A stretch of 64,000 bases of DNA, taken from the NCBI GenBank assembly GCA_033762735.1, contig JANRLJ010000225.1:1-64000 (forward strand). Reading direction: 5' to 3'. Shown one piece after another: positions 42,687 through 51,189 of this stretch. The position numbers and the translations under genes were made by a program. The notes below the pieces were generated by a model that made no database searches, was not told the origin of the DNA, and was given only the letters and a program-made list of their open reading frames with translations. Source of the DNA: JANRLJ01 sp033762735. Its GTDB lineage: Bacteria > Chloroflexota > Anaerolineae > Aggregatilineales > Phototrophicaceae. Each line of letters opens with the position of its first letter. Within the stretch, counting starts at the first letter, position 1.

Positions 42687-44117
42687 TTAAGCGGCTTCCG
42701 GGTTAATGACGCGCAATGCCACGATGGTCACATCATCGTGCTGGCGTTCGCCTTCGACGAACGTTTCCATCTCATGCAGGGTGCGCTGGACGAGTTCATC
42801 CGCGCTGGCCTGCTGCTGGGAATGCTGCGCGACGTTTTTCTCCACCGCTTCAAAGCCAAACATCTCGCGGCGTGGGTTGAGCGCTTCGATCAGTCCATCG
42901 GTGTAAATGAAGACGGTCTGCCCCTGCTTGAGATGCGTGATCTGATCTTCATACTCGCTTTCGGCCACCAGACCCAGCGGCATCCCGAAGTTTTCCAGTT
43001 CGCTGATTTCTTCGCCCGTCCACCAGTAGGGGTGGGGATGCCCGGCACTGGCAAAGCGCAGTTCACACGCGCTGGGGTCATAAATGCCGTAGAAGATGGT
43101 CACGAACAGGCCGCTGGGGATGCTGCTGGCGAGCACATCGTTCACCTTGCGCAGCACAGCGGCGGGCGACTCGGTACGCTCGGCTTCGGCTCGCAGCGCG
43201 GCACGAGTGGCGGACATGACCAGCGCGGAGGAAACGCCCTTGCCCGCGACATCACAGACCACGATTCCGACTTTGGTCTTCTGGTCGTGGTTCAGGTAGA
43301 ACACGTCATAAAAGTCGCCGCTGGCCTCGAAGGCGGGCTGCGAATAGGCGGCCAGTTCCAGGTTGGGAATCTGTGGGAGTTCCTTCGGCAGCATCGACTG
43401 CTGCACCTTGCGCGCCAGTTCCAGTTCCCGCCGCAGCCGTTCGCCTTCCGCCGCTTCCAGTTCCCGCAGGCGCTTGACCTGGAGCAGGTCCTCATCGCGC
43501 AGCAGCGCCACCAGCACCGTCAGCAGCGTCACCACCAGAATGATGGCAAACGTCACCGCAAAGACCACCACTGGAACGTCCTGCCTTAGAACACCAATCA
43601 GCAGCATCACCAGACCCAGCACCATCGTCCCTGCAAAGACGCGCAGCGTCCCGGAGACTGAGAGGAAAATCGTGGCAAACAGCACAGGCACCGCAAAGCC
43701 AAGCGGGAGGGTGGAACTGTACTGGCGGTAGAGCAGCATAAAGCCGACCACGAAGACATCAACGATAAAGATGGACACCCATGCCCCTATCCGAAACTGC
43801 GGCGTCGTGCTGTAGCGATAGGTGACGAAAAAGCCAGCACCGGATATGAAGATCAGCACTGTACCAGGGACGCCGAGGGACACCGACGGGTCGGGGAAGA
43901 AAACCGAGGTAAAAATGCTGATGAAGCCGGCCAGCGTCAGCATGACAAAAAGCGCAAAGGAAAGTGGTGCCAGCAGTTGGGCTTTGCGCCGATCTTCGGG
44001 ATCGGTCAGATCAGGGTGTGGCTGGGTGATTCGGCGGAACCAGGCCAGAAGCGCGGCGGTTTGTCCCGAACGCGGAGCAGGCGGCAATTGTGGATTAACG
44101 GTCGCTTGGGCAGTCAT
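42687..44117 (-). CDS. Membrane PP2C-type (SpoIIE/RsbU) serine phosphatase
   Basis: A 476-residue protein with six or seven membrane helices (about 45-210), a coiled-coil linker rich in Arg, Glu and Leu (to LELARKVQQSMLPKELPQIP), and a SpoIIE phosphatase domain: SGDFYDVF, DVAGKGVSSALVMSATRAAL, YTDGLIEALN and HDDVTIVALRV. It would dephosphorylate the STAS antagonist in response to a membrane signal. The first gene of the partner-switch operon; 13 bases separate it from the cyclase gene. Confidence 0.93.
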   Translation of the reverse strand: MTAQATVNPQLPPAPRSGQTAALLAWFRRITQPHPDLTDPEDRRKAQLLAPLSFALFVMLTLAGFISIFTSVFFPDPSVSLGVPGTVLIFISGAGFFVTYRYSTTPQFRIGAWVSIFIVDVFVVGFMLLYRQYSSTLPLGFAVPVLFATIFLSVSGTLRVFAGTMVLGLVMLLIGVLRQDVPVVVFAVTFAIILVVTLLTVLVALLRDEDLLQVKRLRELEAAEGERLRRELELARKVQQSMLPKELPQIPNLELAAYSQPAFEASGDFYDVFYLNHDQKTKVGIVVCDVAGKGVSSALVMSATRAALRAEAERTESPAAVLRKVNDVLASSIPSGLFVTIFYGIYDPSACELRFASAGHPHPYWWTGEEISELENFGMPLGLVAESEYEDQITHLKQGQTVFIYTDGLIEALNPRREMFGFEAVEKNVAQHSQQQASADELVQRTLHEMETFVEGERQHDDVTIVALRVINPEAA

Positions 44118-44345
44118 GGCGGCTTCTTTGATTGGGATTCAGTTTGCGGTCGTGATGCGTACAAAATTCGATTGTAGCACAGAATGCCAGCTGTCCCCGC
44201 AAAAAGAAATGCTTGTCTAAAGGAATTATTGTGTGAAGGTGACAATTCTGTAACATCCCCTTTCACCGATGCTGAAAATTCGTTGCAGTATTTGCCCTTT
44301 CAGCGCGTTTTGATTGCTGTACAGGTCAAGCAGAGACGACATGCC

Positions 44346-44930
44346 TTGAACGCCAATGCCCAGGCTTCGCTTCCCGATGAACGTGCGCTTGTTCAACGTG
44401 CCCGCACCGAGCCGGATGCCTTCCGCGTTCTCTATCAGCATTACTTCCCGCGCGTGTATGCCTATGTCGCCTATCGCGTCAACACAGCGCAGGATGCCGA
44501 AGACCTGACCGCCGAAATCTTCCTGCGCGTGGTGGTGAACCTGGCACAGTTCGAGCAGCGTGGGGAAGGGGCATTCGCCGCCTGGCTGTTCAGCATTGCA
44601 CGTCATCGTCTGATGGATGAATACCGTCGCAGGCGGCAGATTTTGCAGACCGTTTCGCTGGATGATCTGCCCGAAATCAACGGGGAAGAGGGCGACTCGC
44701 CTGACGCGCTGCTGCTGCGTAAGGAACGCTTCGTCCGTCTGCGGCAGATGATCGCCACGCTATCCCCCCGGCGGCAGGAAGTCATCACGCTGCGCTTCTT
44801 CGCCGAACTGCGCAATCAGGAAATCGCCGAGGTGCTGGGGCTGGATGAGCGCACCGTCGCCTCGCATCTGACGCGGGCGCTGGAAGACCTGGGGCAGCGC
44901 TACCGCCATGAATTAGAAGGAAAACCGTGA
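44346..44930 (+). CDS. ECF-type RNA polymerase sigma factor 1
   Basis: A sigma-70 region 2/region 4 protein: DAFRVLYQHYFPRVYAYVAY, the core-binding AEDLTAEIFLRVV, FAAWLFSIARHRLMDEYRRR and region 4 LSPRRQEVITLRFFAELRNQ with LGLDERTVASHLTRAL. The open frame runs upstream to 44184, but its first 55 residues look non-coding; TTG at 44346 gives a normal ECF length of about 194 residues. No clear ribosome site is seen, so the start is the main doubt. The stop codon overlaps the next gene, whose product is the expected anti-sigma partner. Confidence 0.85.
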   Translation: MNANAQASLPDERALVQRARTEPDAFRVLYQHYFPRVYAYVAYRVNTAQDAEDLTAEIFLRVVVNLAQFEQRGEGAFAAWLFSIARHRLMDEYRRRRQILQTVSLDDLPEINGEEGDSPDALLLRKERFVRLRQMIATLSPRRQEVITLRFFAELRNQEIAEVLGLDERTVASHLTRALEDLGQRYRHELEGKP

Positions 44931-47053
44931 TGAATTCCAATCACGCGAACGACAAATCGCTGGAGGAAAAAATCGAACGCCTGCTGAAGGCCCGCGCCCA
45001 GGACTCGCCCGCGCCGGGTGATGACCCGCTGCTGGCCGATCTCACTGCAACTGTCCCGAAAGCATCGCCCGATTTTCAGGCGCGCCTGGAAACGCTTCTG
45101 CTGGAAAAACTCGCACAGTCAAATGAGGAAAGGACACTGGTCATGCCCGAACAGCAGGGACTTTTACCACCACCGCGTACCCGCCGCCGTGTCCCGCCCC
45201 GCTACATGCTGCCCCTGACCGCCGCCGCTGCGCTGGTCATGCTGGTGCTGGCGGGTTTTGTCGCCGCGCTCACCATCAACCGCACACCTGACTCCGGTTT
45301 CGGCGCGGCCATGCAGCAGGGAACCCCTTCGCCCACGTTGCCAGAGGAGCTTGTAATTGCTACGCAGATTATCCAAACCGCGACAGCCTTCGCACAGATG
45401 CCAACGCTGGAACCAGAGTTCGCACAGGCAACGGGTGTGGTTCAATCCGCGACTGCTTTCGCACAATCTCTGGATCCGAATTACATTCCACCCGACCTGG
45501 CCGAGGCAACACGGATTGTGGCGACGATGAATGCCTCAATGGGAACCTACACGCCCAGCTTTGACTGCCTGCAAGCTTACATCGTTCAGTCGGGAGATAC
45601 CCTGGGATCAGTTGCGCAAAGATTTAACATTCCACCTGAAGATATTTTCGCAGTGAACGGGTTGAACACTCAATCCGTTGTCCAGGTTGGGCAAACACTT
45701 TATATCCCTCAACCGCTTGCGAATTGTCCAACCCAAACGCAGGCTGTAGTGGTCACAAATGCTCCCCCACTTACTTATAATTTAGCGTTGACCGCTGCTG
45801 CTGTATACAACAATCATGCCCCGGTTGTCGTGTCGCTGCGTGATATTGCGCGTGGTGAAACCTTCACCCTCGATATGCTGACAGTGGTGTATTGGCCTAT
45901 ACAGACGAAGCCCTTCGAGACGTATCCCTGGGCAGAGGCGTTAATTGGTAATGTTGCGTTGGCCGATATTCCCCGTTTCCAGCCCGTCTTCGAGAGTCAG
46001 GTGACGGTAGCACGGGCGGTACTCCCACCAGTGGAATATAGCGCAGCCCCGATTGTAACGGCCACCACAACCCCTACCGTGACCGCCAGTGCAACGCCTA
46101 CCATTACCCTTTCGCCTACCTGGACAGCTACGCCGACGGCTTCTGCAACCCCTTCCACCGACTCGCTTTATCAAAGCGATACCTGCGAGCCGACCGTCAT
46201 CATTCTCAACAGTGGGGAACGGCTGGTGATGACCGTCGCGGCGGGCAGCACCATCGCAGCGGGCGAGACGATTGACTGGGGGATGCTGACCCTCGTGCCA
46301 ATCTCCGAAGGCGATCTGACTCCTGGGATGTTCTTCTGTGTGCAGGATGTCGTTGGCAGGGTGACGAGTGGTGAGATCGCGCCGGAAACGATCATCACCG
46401 ACGCGCTGTTTTCCACCATTGTGCCGCCGGGAACGGTCGCGGTTGCCATGCCTGTCGGCCTGAATATGTGGGTCGAGGCGGGGGATCGGGTCGATGTGAT
46501 CGCGGTTCTGCTGTTCGACTCCGGCATTATGCAGGCGATTGCACCACAAGGGGCAGCGGAGGCCAGTCCTGAAAGCGTCACCGTCATGCGATGGGTTCGG
46601 AATGCATTGGTGCTGGAAGTGACCGAAAACCCTGCTCCCTCCTCAACAAGAGACCCGTACCTGCTCACCCTGGCGCTTGACCGGGAGCAGGCTGGGACTC
46701 TGGCCTCGCTTGTGGAAGACGGGAGTCCTCTGATTCTCGTGCCGCACACGGAACAGAGAACCTCCATTGTTGGTATCGGGCTGCGGTCAGACATCACGCG
46801 GCGGCGCAGCCTGTGCAACGTCATCAACGAAGGCACAGAGAGCGTCATGGTGCGCTCTGTACTTGAGGAGACCGGGACTCAGATTGGGACGATGAATGCC
46901 AATCAACAGGCGGTTGTCTACGACCAGCGCCGGGTGAACGGTGAACTCTGGTATTTCATTGGCCTGCTGTTCGAGAACGAGGCGTATGTTGCGGGGTGGA
47001 TTCCTGCCGAGACCGTGCGCGTCGAGGGCGAGGCCTGTCCTGCGGTGCCGTAA
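44930..47053 (+). CDS. Single-pass membrane protein with LysM, two SAF-like and SH3-like domains (putative anti-sigma partner)
   Basis: A 707-residue protein coupled to the sigma gene (GTGATG junction; AGAAGGA precedes the start). A cytosolic segment of about 85 residues (KSLEEKIERLLKARAQ, ASPDFQARLETLLLEKL) precedes one membrane helix at about 90-112. Outside are an Ala/Thr/Gln-rich repeat, a LysM domain at 210-263 (AYIVQSGDTLGSVAQRF), two SAF/CpaB-like regions (277-366, 427-537) and a C-terminal SH3-like segment (VMVRSVLEETGTQIG...WYFIGL). The likely job is sensing cell-wall material and holding the sigma factor; no zinc-finger is present, so this is inferred from position. Confidence 0.72.
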   Translation: MNSNHANDKSLEEKIERLLKARAQDSPAPGDDPLLADLTATVPKASPDFQARLETLLLEKLAQSNEERTLVMPEQQGLLPPPRTRRRVPPRYMLPLTAAAALVMLVLAGFVAALTINRTPDSGFGAAMQQGTPSPTLPEELVIATQIIQTATAFAQMPTLEPEFAQATGVVQSATAFAQSLDPNYIPPDLAEATRIVATMNASMGTYTPSFDCLQAYIVQSGDTLGSVAQRFNIPPEDIFAVNGLNTQSVVQVGQTLYIPQPLANCPTQTQAVVVTNAPPLTYNLALTAAAVYNNHAPVVVSLRDIARGETFTLDMLTVVYWPIQTKPFETYPWAEALIGNVALADIPRFQPVFESQVTVARAVLPPVEYSAAPIVTATTTPTVTASATPTITLSPTWTATPTASATPSTDSLYQSDTCEPTVIILNSGERLVMTVAAGSTIAAGETIDWGMLTLVPISEGDLTPGMFFCVQDVVGRVTSGEIAPETIITDALFSTIVPPGTVAVAMPVGLNMWVEAGDRVDVIAVLLFDSGIMQAIAPQGAAEASPESVTVMRWVRNALVLEVTENPAPSSTRDPYLLTLALDREQAGTLASLVEDGSPLILVPHTEQRTSIVGIGLRSDITRRRSLCNVINEGTESVMVRSVLEETGTQIGTMNANQQAVVYDQRRVNGELWYFIGLLFENEAYVAGWIPAETVRVEGEACPAVP

Positions 47054-47081
47054 TTGTCGAAGGTAGGGGCGGACTAAGATC

Positions 47082-47105
47082 ACAGCAGGTGTTTTTTCCT
47101 GCTGT
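47082..47105 (+). terminator. Possible hairpin terminator
   Basis: ACAGCAGG and CCTGCTGT form an 8-base-pair stem around a T-rich loop, 28 bases past the stop codon. The T run is in the loop rather than after the stem, so activity is doubtful. Confidence 0.3.
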
Positions 47106-47177
47106 TGTCTTCAGTGTAGCCGTATGTCTGCCCATCAACTTAATCTTGTCATTGAACGAGCGCAGCCGGATTATTGC

Positions 47178-47202
47178 AGGGGCGCAGGTGTGTTGCGCCC
47201 CT
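47178..47202. repeat. Short palindrome, AGGGGCGCA class
   Basis: AGGGGCGCA and TGCGCCCCT are perfect 9-base arms around seven bases, 20 bases beyond the stop codon of the convergent propeller gene. It resembles the GTAGGGGCGAGG palindromes. Confidence 0.6.
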
Positions 47203-47222
47203 TGCTAAACGGCTTCTCACCC

Positions 47223-48767
47223 TCACGGCAACCAGACACTTGGATACGAGTCCTCGCCTGTGTTAAACGTCAACTGCGAGGTCGTCTGCGCATTGGTGTC
47301 GTAGATGTAAATGTCGTAACGCCCACCGCGATTGCTGGCATAGGCAATGTAAACGCCGTCCGGGCTGTAGAGGGGATAAATCTCGTCCGACGGTGTGCCA
47401 ATAAGGGCAAACGGCGCACCGCCGCCATCAGACGCGACAACGAAGATGTCGTGGTTGGCGCGGGTCTGCTGCCCAGCCGCTGCATAGATCACTGACCGAC
47501 CATCCGCCGACCAGCGCGGGAAGTTCTCAAAGGTGGTGTTGCCGTCGGTTGTGAGCGGTGTGATATTGCGGCTGGCGATGTCGATCACGACCACATCAAC
47601 ACCAATTACAGCGCCTTCCCGCGCGTTACGGATCGCCACCACGCGGGTGCCATCGGGTGAGATCGAGGGGAAGCTGTAGTCTCCGGTTTCGTTGGTGATG
47701 CGCGTCAGCACGTTTTCGAGACTGGGCTGGGCAGAGGGATCAGGCGTACTCTCCGTATCTGTCACAGCCGACAGATTCACCAGATAAACTTCTCGCAACT
47801 GGGTAAAGACGGATGCCGCCGTAAACACCATCAGGCTTTGATCGGGCGATACACTGGCTTCATCGGGGCGGTTAAAGCCTTCCGCCGTCACCCAGGGGCC
47901 GGTGATATTCTGCGGGCTGTCCCCTTCCAGATTATTGGTTTCAATGTTGTAAAAGGTGGACGGGACGGTGTAGTAGCGGGTGTAAATCACGCGCTGGCCG
48001 TCGCGGTAGAGGTAGGGATAGCGCCCTTCGTTTTCGGTGACCGACTCCCTTGAGCCATCCGCCAGCGACCAGAAGTACATTGGCAGCACATCCAAATTTT
48101 CAATATCCGACCCGCTCCAGCCCAGAATGCGCCCTGGCAGGCCAGCAACAGCGCCGACGGTCGCGGTGAGGGTGACGGTCGGGCTGGGGGTGGGCGTCGG
48201 CGGCAGCGTAAAGCGCGGCGTAACCGTGATCGGTGTCGGACTGTTGAGGGCTAAGGCGGTGGCCTGCGCGTTAGTGACGTTGATAATGGCTTCTTCCGCG
48301 ATGCGCGTCCCTTCCAGAATAGCTTGCGTCAGCGCAACAGCGACACCTGTCTCCGTTGCCCGCGCACTCGACCGCCGTCCATTCGCCGAAAGCGCCACCG
48401 CTGCTACCGCCGCCAGAATCACCAGCACGACCATCACTGTCCCACCACCGAAAACAAGAAGCTGGCGCCGGGTGATGCCGGGCACGACCTCGTCTTCGAT
48501 GGTGAGCTTTTCGCGTTCGGTCGCGTCCAGCTTATCCAGCAGCTTTTGCGCCTGCTCGTTGTAGGCGTCCATCTCCAGCACGGTTTCAACCGCCTGCCGC
48601 TTCTCGGCGTTGTCCTCACTGACACGCGCTAAAATCAGCAGTGCGCGGATGTTTTTGGGGTCTTCGGCCAGCACTTCATCGACACGAGCGCGGGCGGTGG
48701 CGCGATCACCCGCACGGGCGGCTTCCACCGCCTGCCGCAGCAGTTCTTGATGCATTGGGTTCGACAT
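47223..48767 (-). CDS. TPR-membrane-TolB/PD40 propeller protein 1
   Basis: A 514-residue protein. Residues 1-90 form a short TPR-like module (EAARAGDRATARARVDEVL, AQKLLDKLDATEREK). A membrane helix near 112 (TVMVVLVILAAVAAVALS) puts the rest outside the cell. After a Thr/Pro-rich linker comes a TolB-type beta-propeller with PD40 repeats (FPSISPDGTRVVAIRNA, FPRWSADGRSVIYAAAG, YPLYSPDGVYIAYASNRGG). The same plan is repeated in the next gene upstream. Function unknown; binding of an extracellular ligand or protein is likely. Confidence 0.78.
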   Translation of the reverse strand: MSNPMHQELLRQAVEAARAGDRATARARVDEVLAEDPKNIRALLILARVSEDNAEKRQAVETVLEMDAYNEQAQKLLDKLDATEREKLTIEDEVVPGITRRQLLVFGGGTVMVVLVILAAVAAVALSANGRRSSARATETGVAVALTQAILEGTRIAEEAIINVTNAQATALALNSPTPITVTPRFTLPPTPTPSPTVTLTATVGAVAGLPGRILGWSGSDIENLDVLPMYFWSLADGSRESVTENEGRYPYLYRDGQRVIYTRYYTVPSTFYNIETNNLEGDSPQNITGPWVTAEGFNRPDEASVSPDQSLMVFTAASVFTQLREVYLVNLSAVTDTESTPDPSAQPSLENVLTRITNETGDYSFPSISPDGTRVVAIRNAREGAVIGVDVVVIDIASRNITPLTTDGNTTFENFPRWSADGRSVIYAAAGQQTRANHDIFVVASDGGGAPFALIGTPSDEIYPLYSPDGVYIAYASNRGGRYDIYIYDTNAQTTSQLTFNTGEDSYPSVWLP

Positions 48768-48791
48768 GCCGTTTTGTCCTTTGGAGGCCGG

Positions 48792-50366
48792 TTACTGGCC
48801 TTGCAGTTCCAGCCGCAGCGCGAGGTCTGGCCGGTAGACAATGGATAAATCGTTGCGGTTATGATTGGTGATGCGCGTGAGCACGATGCCATCCAGCGAG
48901 AGCAGATACGTCTGGAAGCGGTCGTCCTCACGATTGGAGATAAAGGCGATCCAGCGCGCGTCAGGCGTGAAGACCGGGCGGCGATCTTCGGAGTCGCCGT
49001 CGTCCTCGGTCATCAGCCGCAGCCCGGTGCCGTCCGGCTCCATGATATACACATCGCTGTCCCCACTGCGGTCGCTGATGAACGTGATCAGAGTCCCGCT
49101 CGGCGACCAGGACGGTGCCCAACTGCTGCCGGTCGCATTGGTCAGGCGGGTATACTCCAGCGGCACATTCGGCTCAATATACTCAATGGTGTAGATTTCG
49201 GTCTGGCCGAAGGAGTCAATGTCGGAGGCGAACACGATCTGGCGGTTGCCCAGCAGCGGCGACCAGGCCGGGTCGCGGTCGGCAGCGGTGTTCTGCGTGA
49301 TGTTGTACAGATTTTCGCCATCAGGGGTGATGTACCACAGGTCTTCGTCCCCGTCGTAATTGCTGACGAAAATCAACTCGCGCCCATCCGAATTCCAGGT
49401 CGGGCTGGCTGCAATCGACGAGCGCAGTTCGGTGATCTGCACCGCGGCGTTGAGATCATCGGCGGGCGCGACGAACAGTTCGGGGAAGGTGGTGGCAGGT
49501 TCACCTGTTGCTTCCGCTTCAACGGTGGCTTCAGCGTCGAGGCTGCCGTAATCCACGTCACGAATAAAGGCCACAAACTCCCCACTGGGGTCATAAGCGA
49601 TGTCACGAGCAGCACTGGCTGTGCTGGCCTCCCCGCTGCCATCCCCGGCAACACTGAACAGCGCGGGTTGCGCAAAGCCACTTTCCAGGCTGGACGAGAA
49701 CGCCTGGAAGCGGGTCAGCGGATAAGGCGTGGTTGTTGGTGTCGCCGTTGGCGTGAGCGTGGGCGTAAAGGTCGGGGTAAAAGTCGGCGGCAGGGTGCGC
49801 TGAATACGATTAGGATCAAGCGTGACGAGGAAGGGTGTCGCGGTTGCGAAAAGGGGCGCGGGCGTTTCGGTCGGTTGAGCGGTTACATCCAGCGCAACCG
49901 CAGGTGCGAGCGAGGTCGCAGTTGGTTCAGGCTGGCGCCCCCCCCGGCTGGGCGTGTTGCCCCGCACAATCGTGAACACGATGAAGGCGCCCACGACCAG
50001 CGCTCCCAGCAGACCCAGCACAATCAGGTTACTGGTGCTGGCTGTGCTCTGAACGCCACCCGGTCGGCGTGTGCCTGTCGTGCGTGCAGCCGTCGTACCA
50101 CCGCTGGCTTTGGTGGTCGCTTCAAGCTGGCGCAGCGCTTCCTGGGCGCGGGTGTTGCCAGGGTTGATGGCGATCACCCGCTCAAGGCACAAGCGGCGCT
50201 CATTGAGCGTATCGACCACCGACGCCAGCCACATCCAGGCGCGTTCGTTGTTTTTATCTGCATCAATCACTTCTTCGAGGATCAACCGCGCTGCTTTGCG
50301 ATCACCTCGTTTTGCGAGATCAATGCCCTGCTGTAATTTTCGCTCAAGATCACTTCGGTTAAACAC
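48792..50366 (-). CDS. TPR-membrane-TolB/PD40 propeller protein 2
   Basis: A 524-residue paralogue of the following gene. The N-terminal module (KLQQGIDLAKRGDRKAARLI, RLCLERVIAINPGNTRAQEAL) precedes a membrane helix near 119 (LIVLGLLGALVVGAFIVFTI), then a Thr/Pro linker and a propeller with SWAPSWSPSGTLITFISDRSG, RPVFTPDARWIAFISNRED and DPAWSPLLGNRQIVFAS. The propeller repeats are well kept. Only 24 bases separate the two genes, so they are probably one transcript. No enzymatic motif. Confidence 0.78.
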   Translation of the reverse strand: MFNRSDLERKLQQGIDLAKRGDRKAARLILEEVIDADKNNERAWMWLASVVDTLNERRLCLERVIAINPGNTRAQEALRQLEATTKASGGTTAARTTGTRRPGGVQSTASTSNLIVLGLLGALVVGAFIVFTIVRGNTPSRGGRQPEPTATSLAPAVALDVTAQPTETPAPLFATATPFLVTLDPNRIQRTLPPTFTPTFTPTLTPTATPTTTPYPLTRFQAFSSSLESGFAQPALFSVAGDGSGEASTASAARDIAYDPSGEFVAFIRDVDYGSLDAEATVEAEATGEPATTFPELFVAPADDLNAAVQITELRSSIAASPTWNSDGRELIFVSNYDGDEDLWYITPDGENLYNITQNTAADRDPAWSPLLGNRQIVFASDIDSFGQTEIYTIEYIEPNVPLEYTRLTNATGSSWAPSWSPSGTLITFISDRSGDSDVYIMEPDGTGLRLMTEDDGDSEDRRPVFTPDARWIAFISNREDDRFQTYLLSLDGIVLTRITNHNRNDLSIVYRPDLALRLELQGQ

Positions 50367-50566
50367 AAGCCCTCCATGTTGTGAGCCTGTTTGCTGTCAA
50401 AGACGCGGCCTCCTCATCAGGAAGCCCCCACCAGGCGCAACGCTTTCCTGTATTCTACTGCACGGAGTTCAGAATCAAAACAGAGGCAGCCGTGCTGAAT
50501 CGAGCACAACCACCTCCGCCCCTGGGGAAGGCCTTCTCACAGAAAATGCTGCGTGCGTGGGTGCCG

Positions 50567-50932
50567 CTAGAGCACGCTGACCAGCACCACAATCGCAATC
50601 GCCAGCACGATCATCACCACCGCCACCATGCCAAACAACAGCAGGGTACGGTTTTCGCTGGCGGCGCGGGTGCGCTGCATTTTGCGCAGGGCTTCCTTCG
50701 CAGTTTCGTTATTGGGGTTTACCTTGATGACGCGCGTCAGCCATTCCTGCCGTTCCTTCTGCGACTTGGAGAGCTTCGCCAGCCACATCATCGCCGTTTC
50801 ACTGCGGCGGTCGCTGTCCCAGACGCGGCGGAACATGACTCGTGCGGAGTCCTTCTGGCCGCTCTTGGCTGCTTTGATCGCCAGTTGAAGCAGTTCTTCA
50901 TTGTTGGTTTGTCTGTTCTCGCTGACTGCCAC
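50567..50932 (-). CDS. Small TPR-membrane protein sharing the module of the propeller genes
   Basis: A 121-residue protein. The GTG at 50932, eight bases after GAGG, is preferred over the longer frame. It has the same N-terminal pattern as the two propeller proteins (LLQLAIKAAKSGQKDSARVM, WLTRVIKVNPNNETAKEALR) and ends in one membrane helix (TLLLFGMVAVVMIVLAIAIV) with almost nothing beyond it. It looks like the shared module without the extracellular domain. Its role may be as an adaptor for the same partner. No other homology is recognised. Confidence 0.62.
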   Translation of the reverse strand: MAVSENRQTNNEELLQLAIKAAKSGQKDSARVMFRRVWDSDRRSETAMMWLAKLSKSQKERQEWLTRVIKVNPNNETAKEALRKMQRTRAASENRTLLLFGMVAVVMIVLAIAIVVLVSVL

Positions 50933-51149
50933 GACTTTTACCTCAACATGCGCGTCGATTGTCCTTCCGATCATTCTATACAATACCCTAACAATTCACA
51001 ATCACGACCCAGGTACTACTCATCATAGTTCAACAAGGGAGTTGAAAAAGTCTCAATTGCTGCTGCACAGGCAAAAAGAGGCTTTTTTCAAAATTCTGGC
51101 ATTCCTGATGATGGGATCGTAAGGTCGCAGGATGCTAATTGCCGATGAA

Positions 51150-51173
51150 AGGGACATGGAAACCCATGTCCCT
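51150..51173. repeat. Short palindrome, AGGGACATGG class
   Basis: AGGGACATGG and CCATGTCCCT are perfect 10-base arms around a four-base loop, 17 bases downstream of the anti-sigma gene. It belongs to the family at 28050 and 35972. Confidence 0.65.
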
Positions 51174-51189
51174 GATAGCAGAGGGTTGT

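Noticed and set aside
44184..44345. Longer N-terminus of ECF sigma factor 1
   Set aside because: The extra 54 residues have no sigma homology and look like intergenic DNA; they probably contain the promoter.
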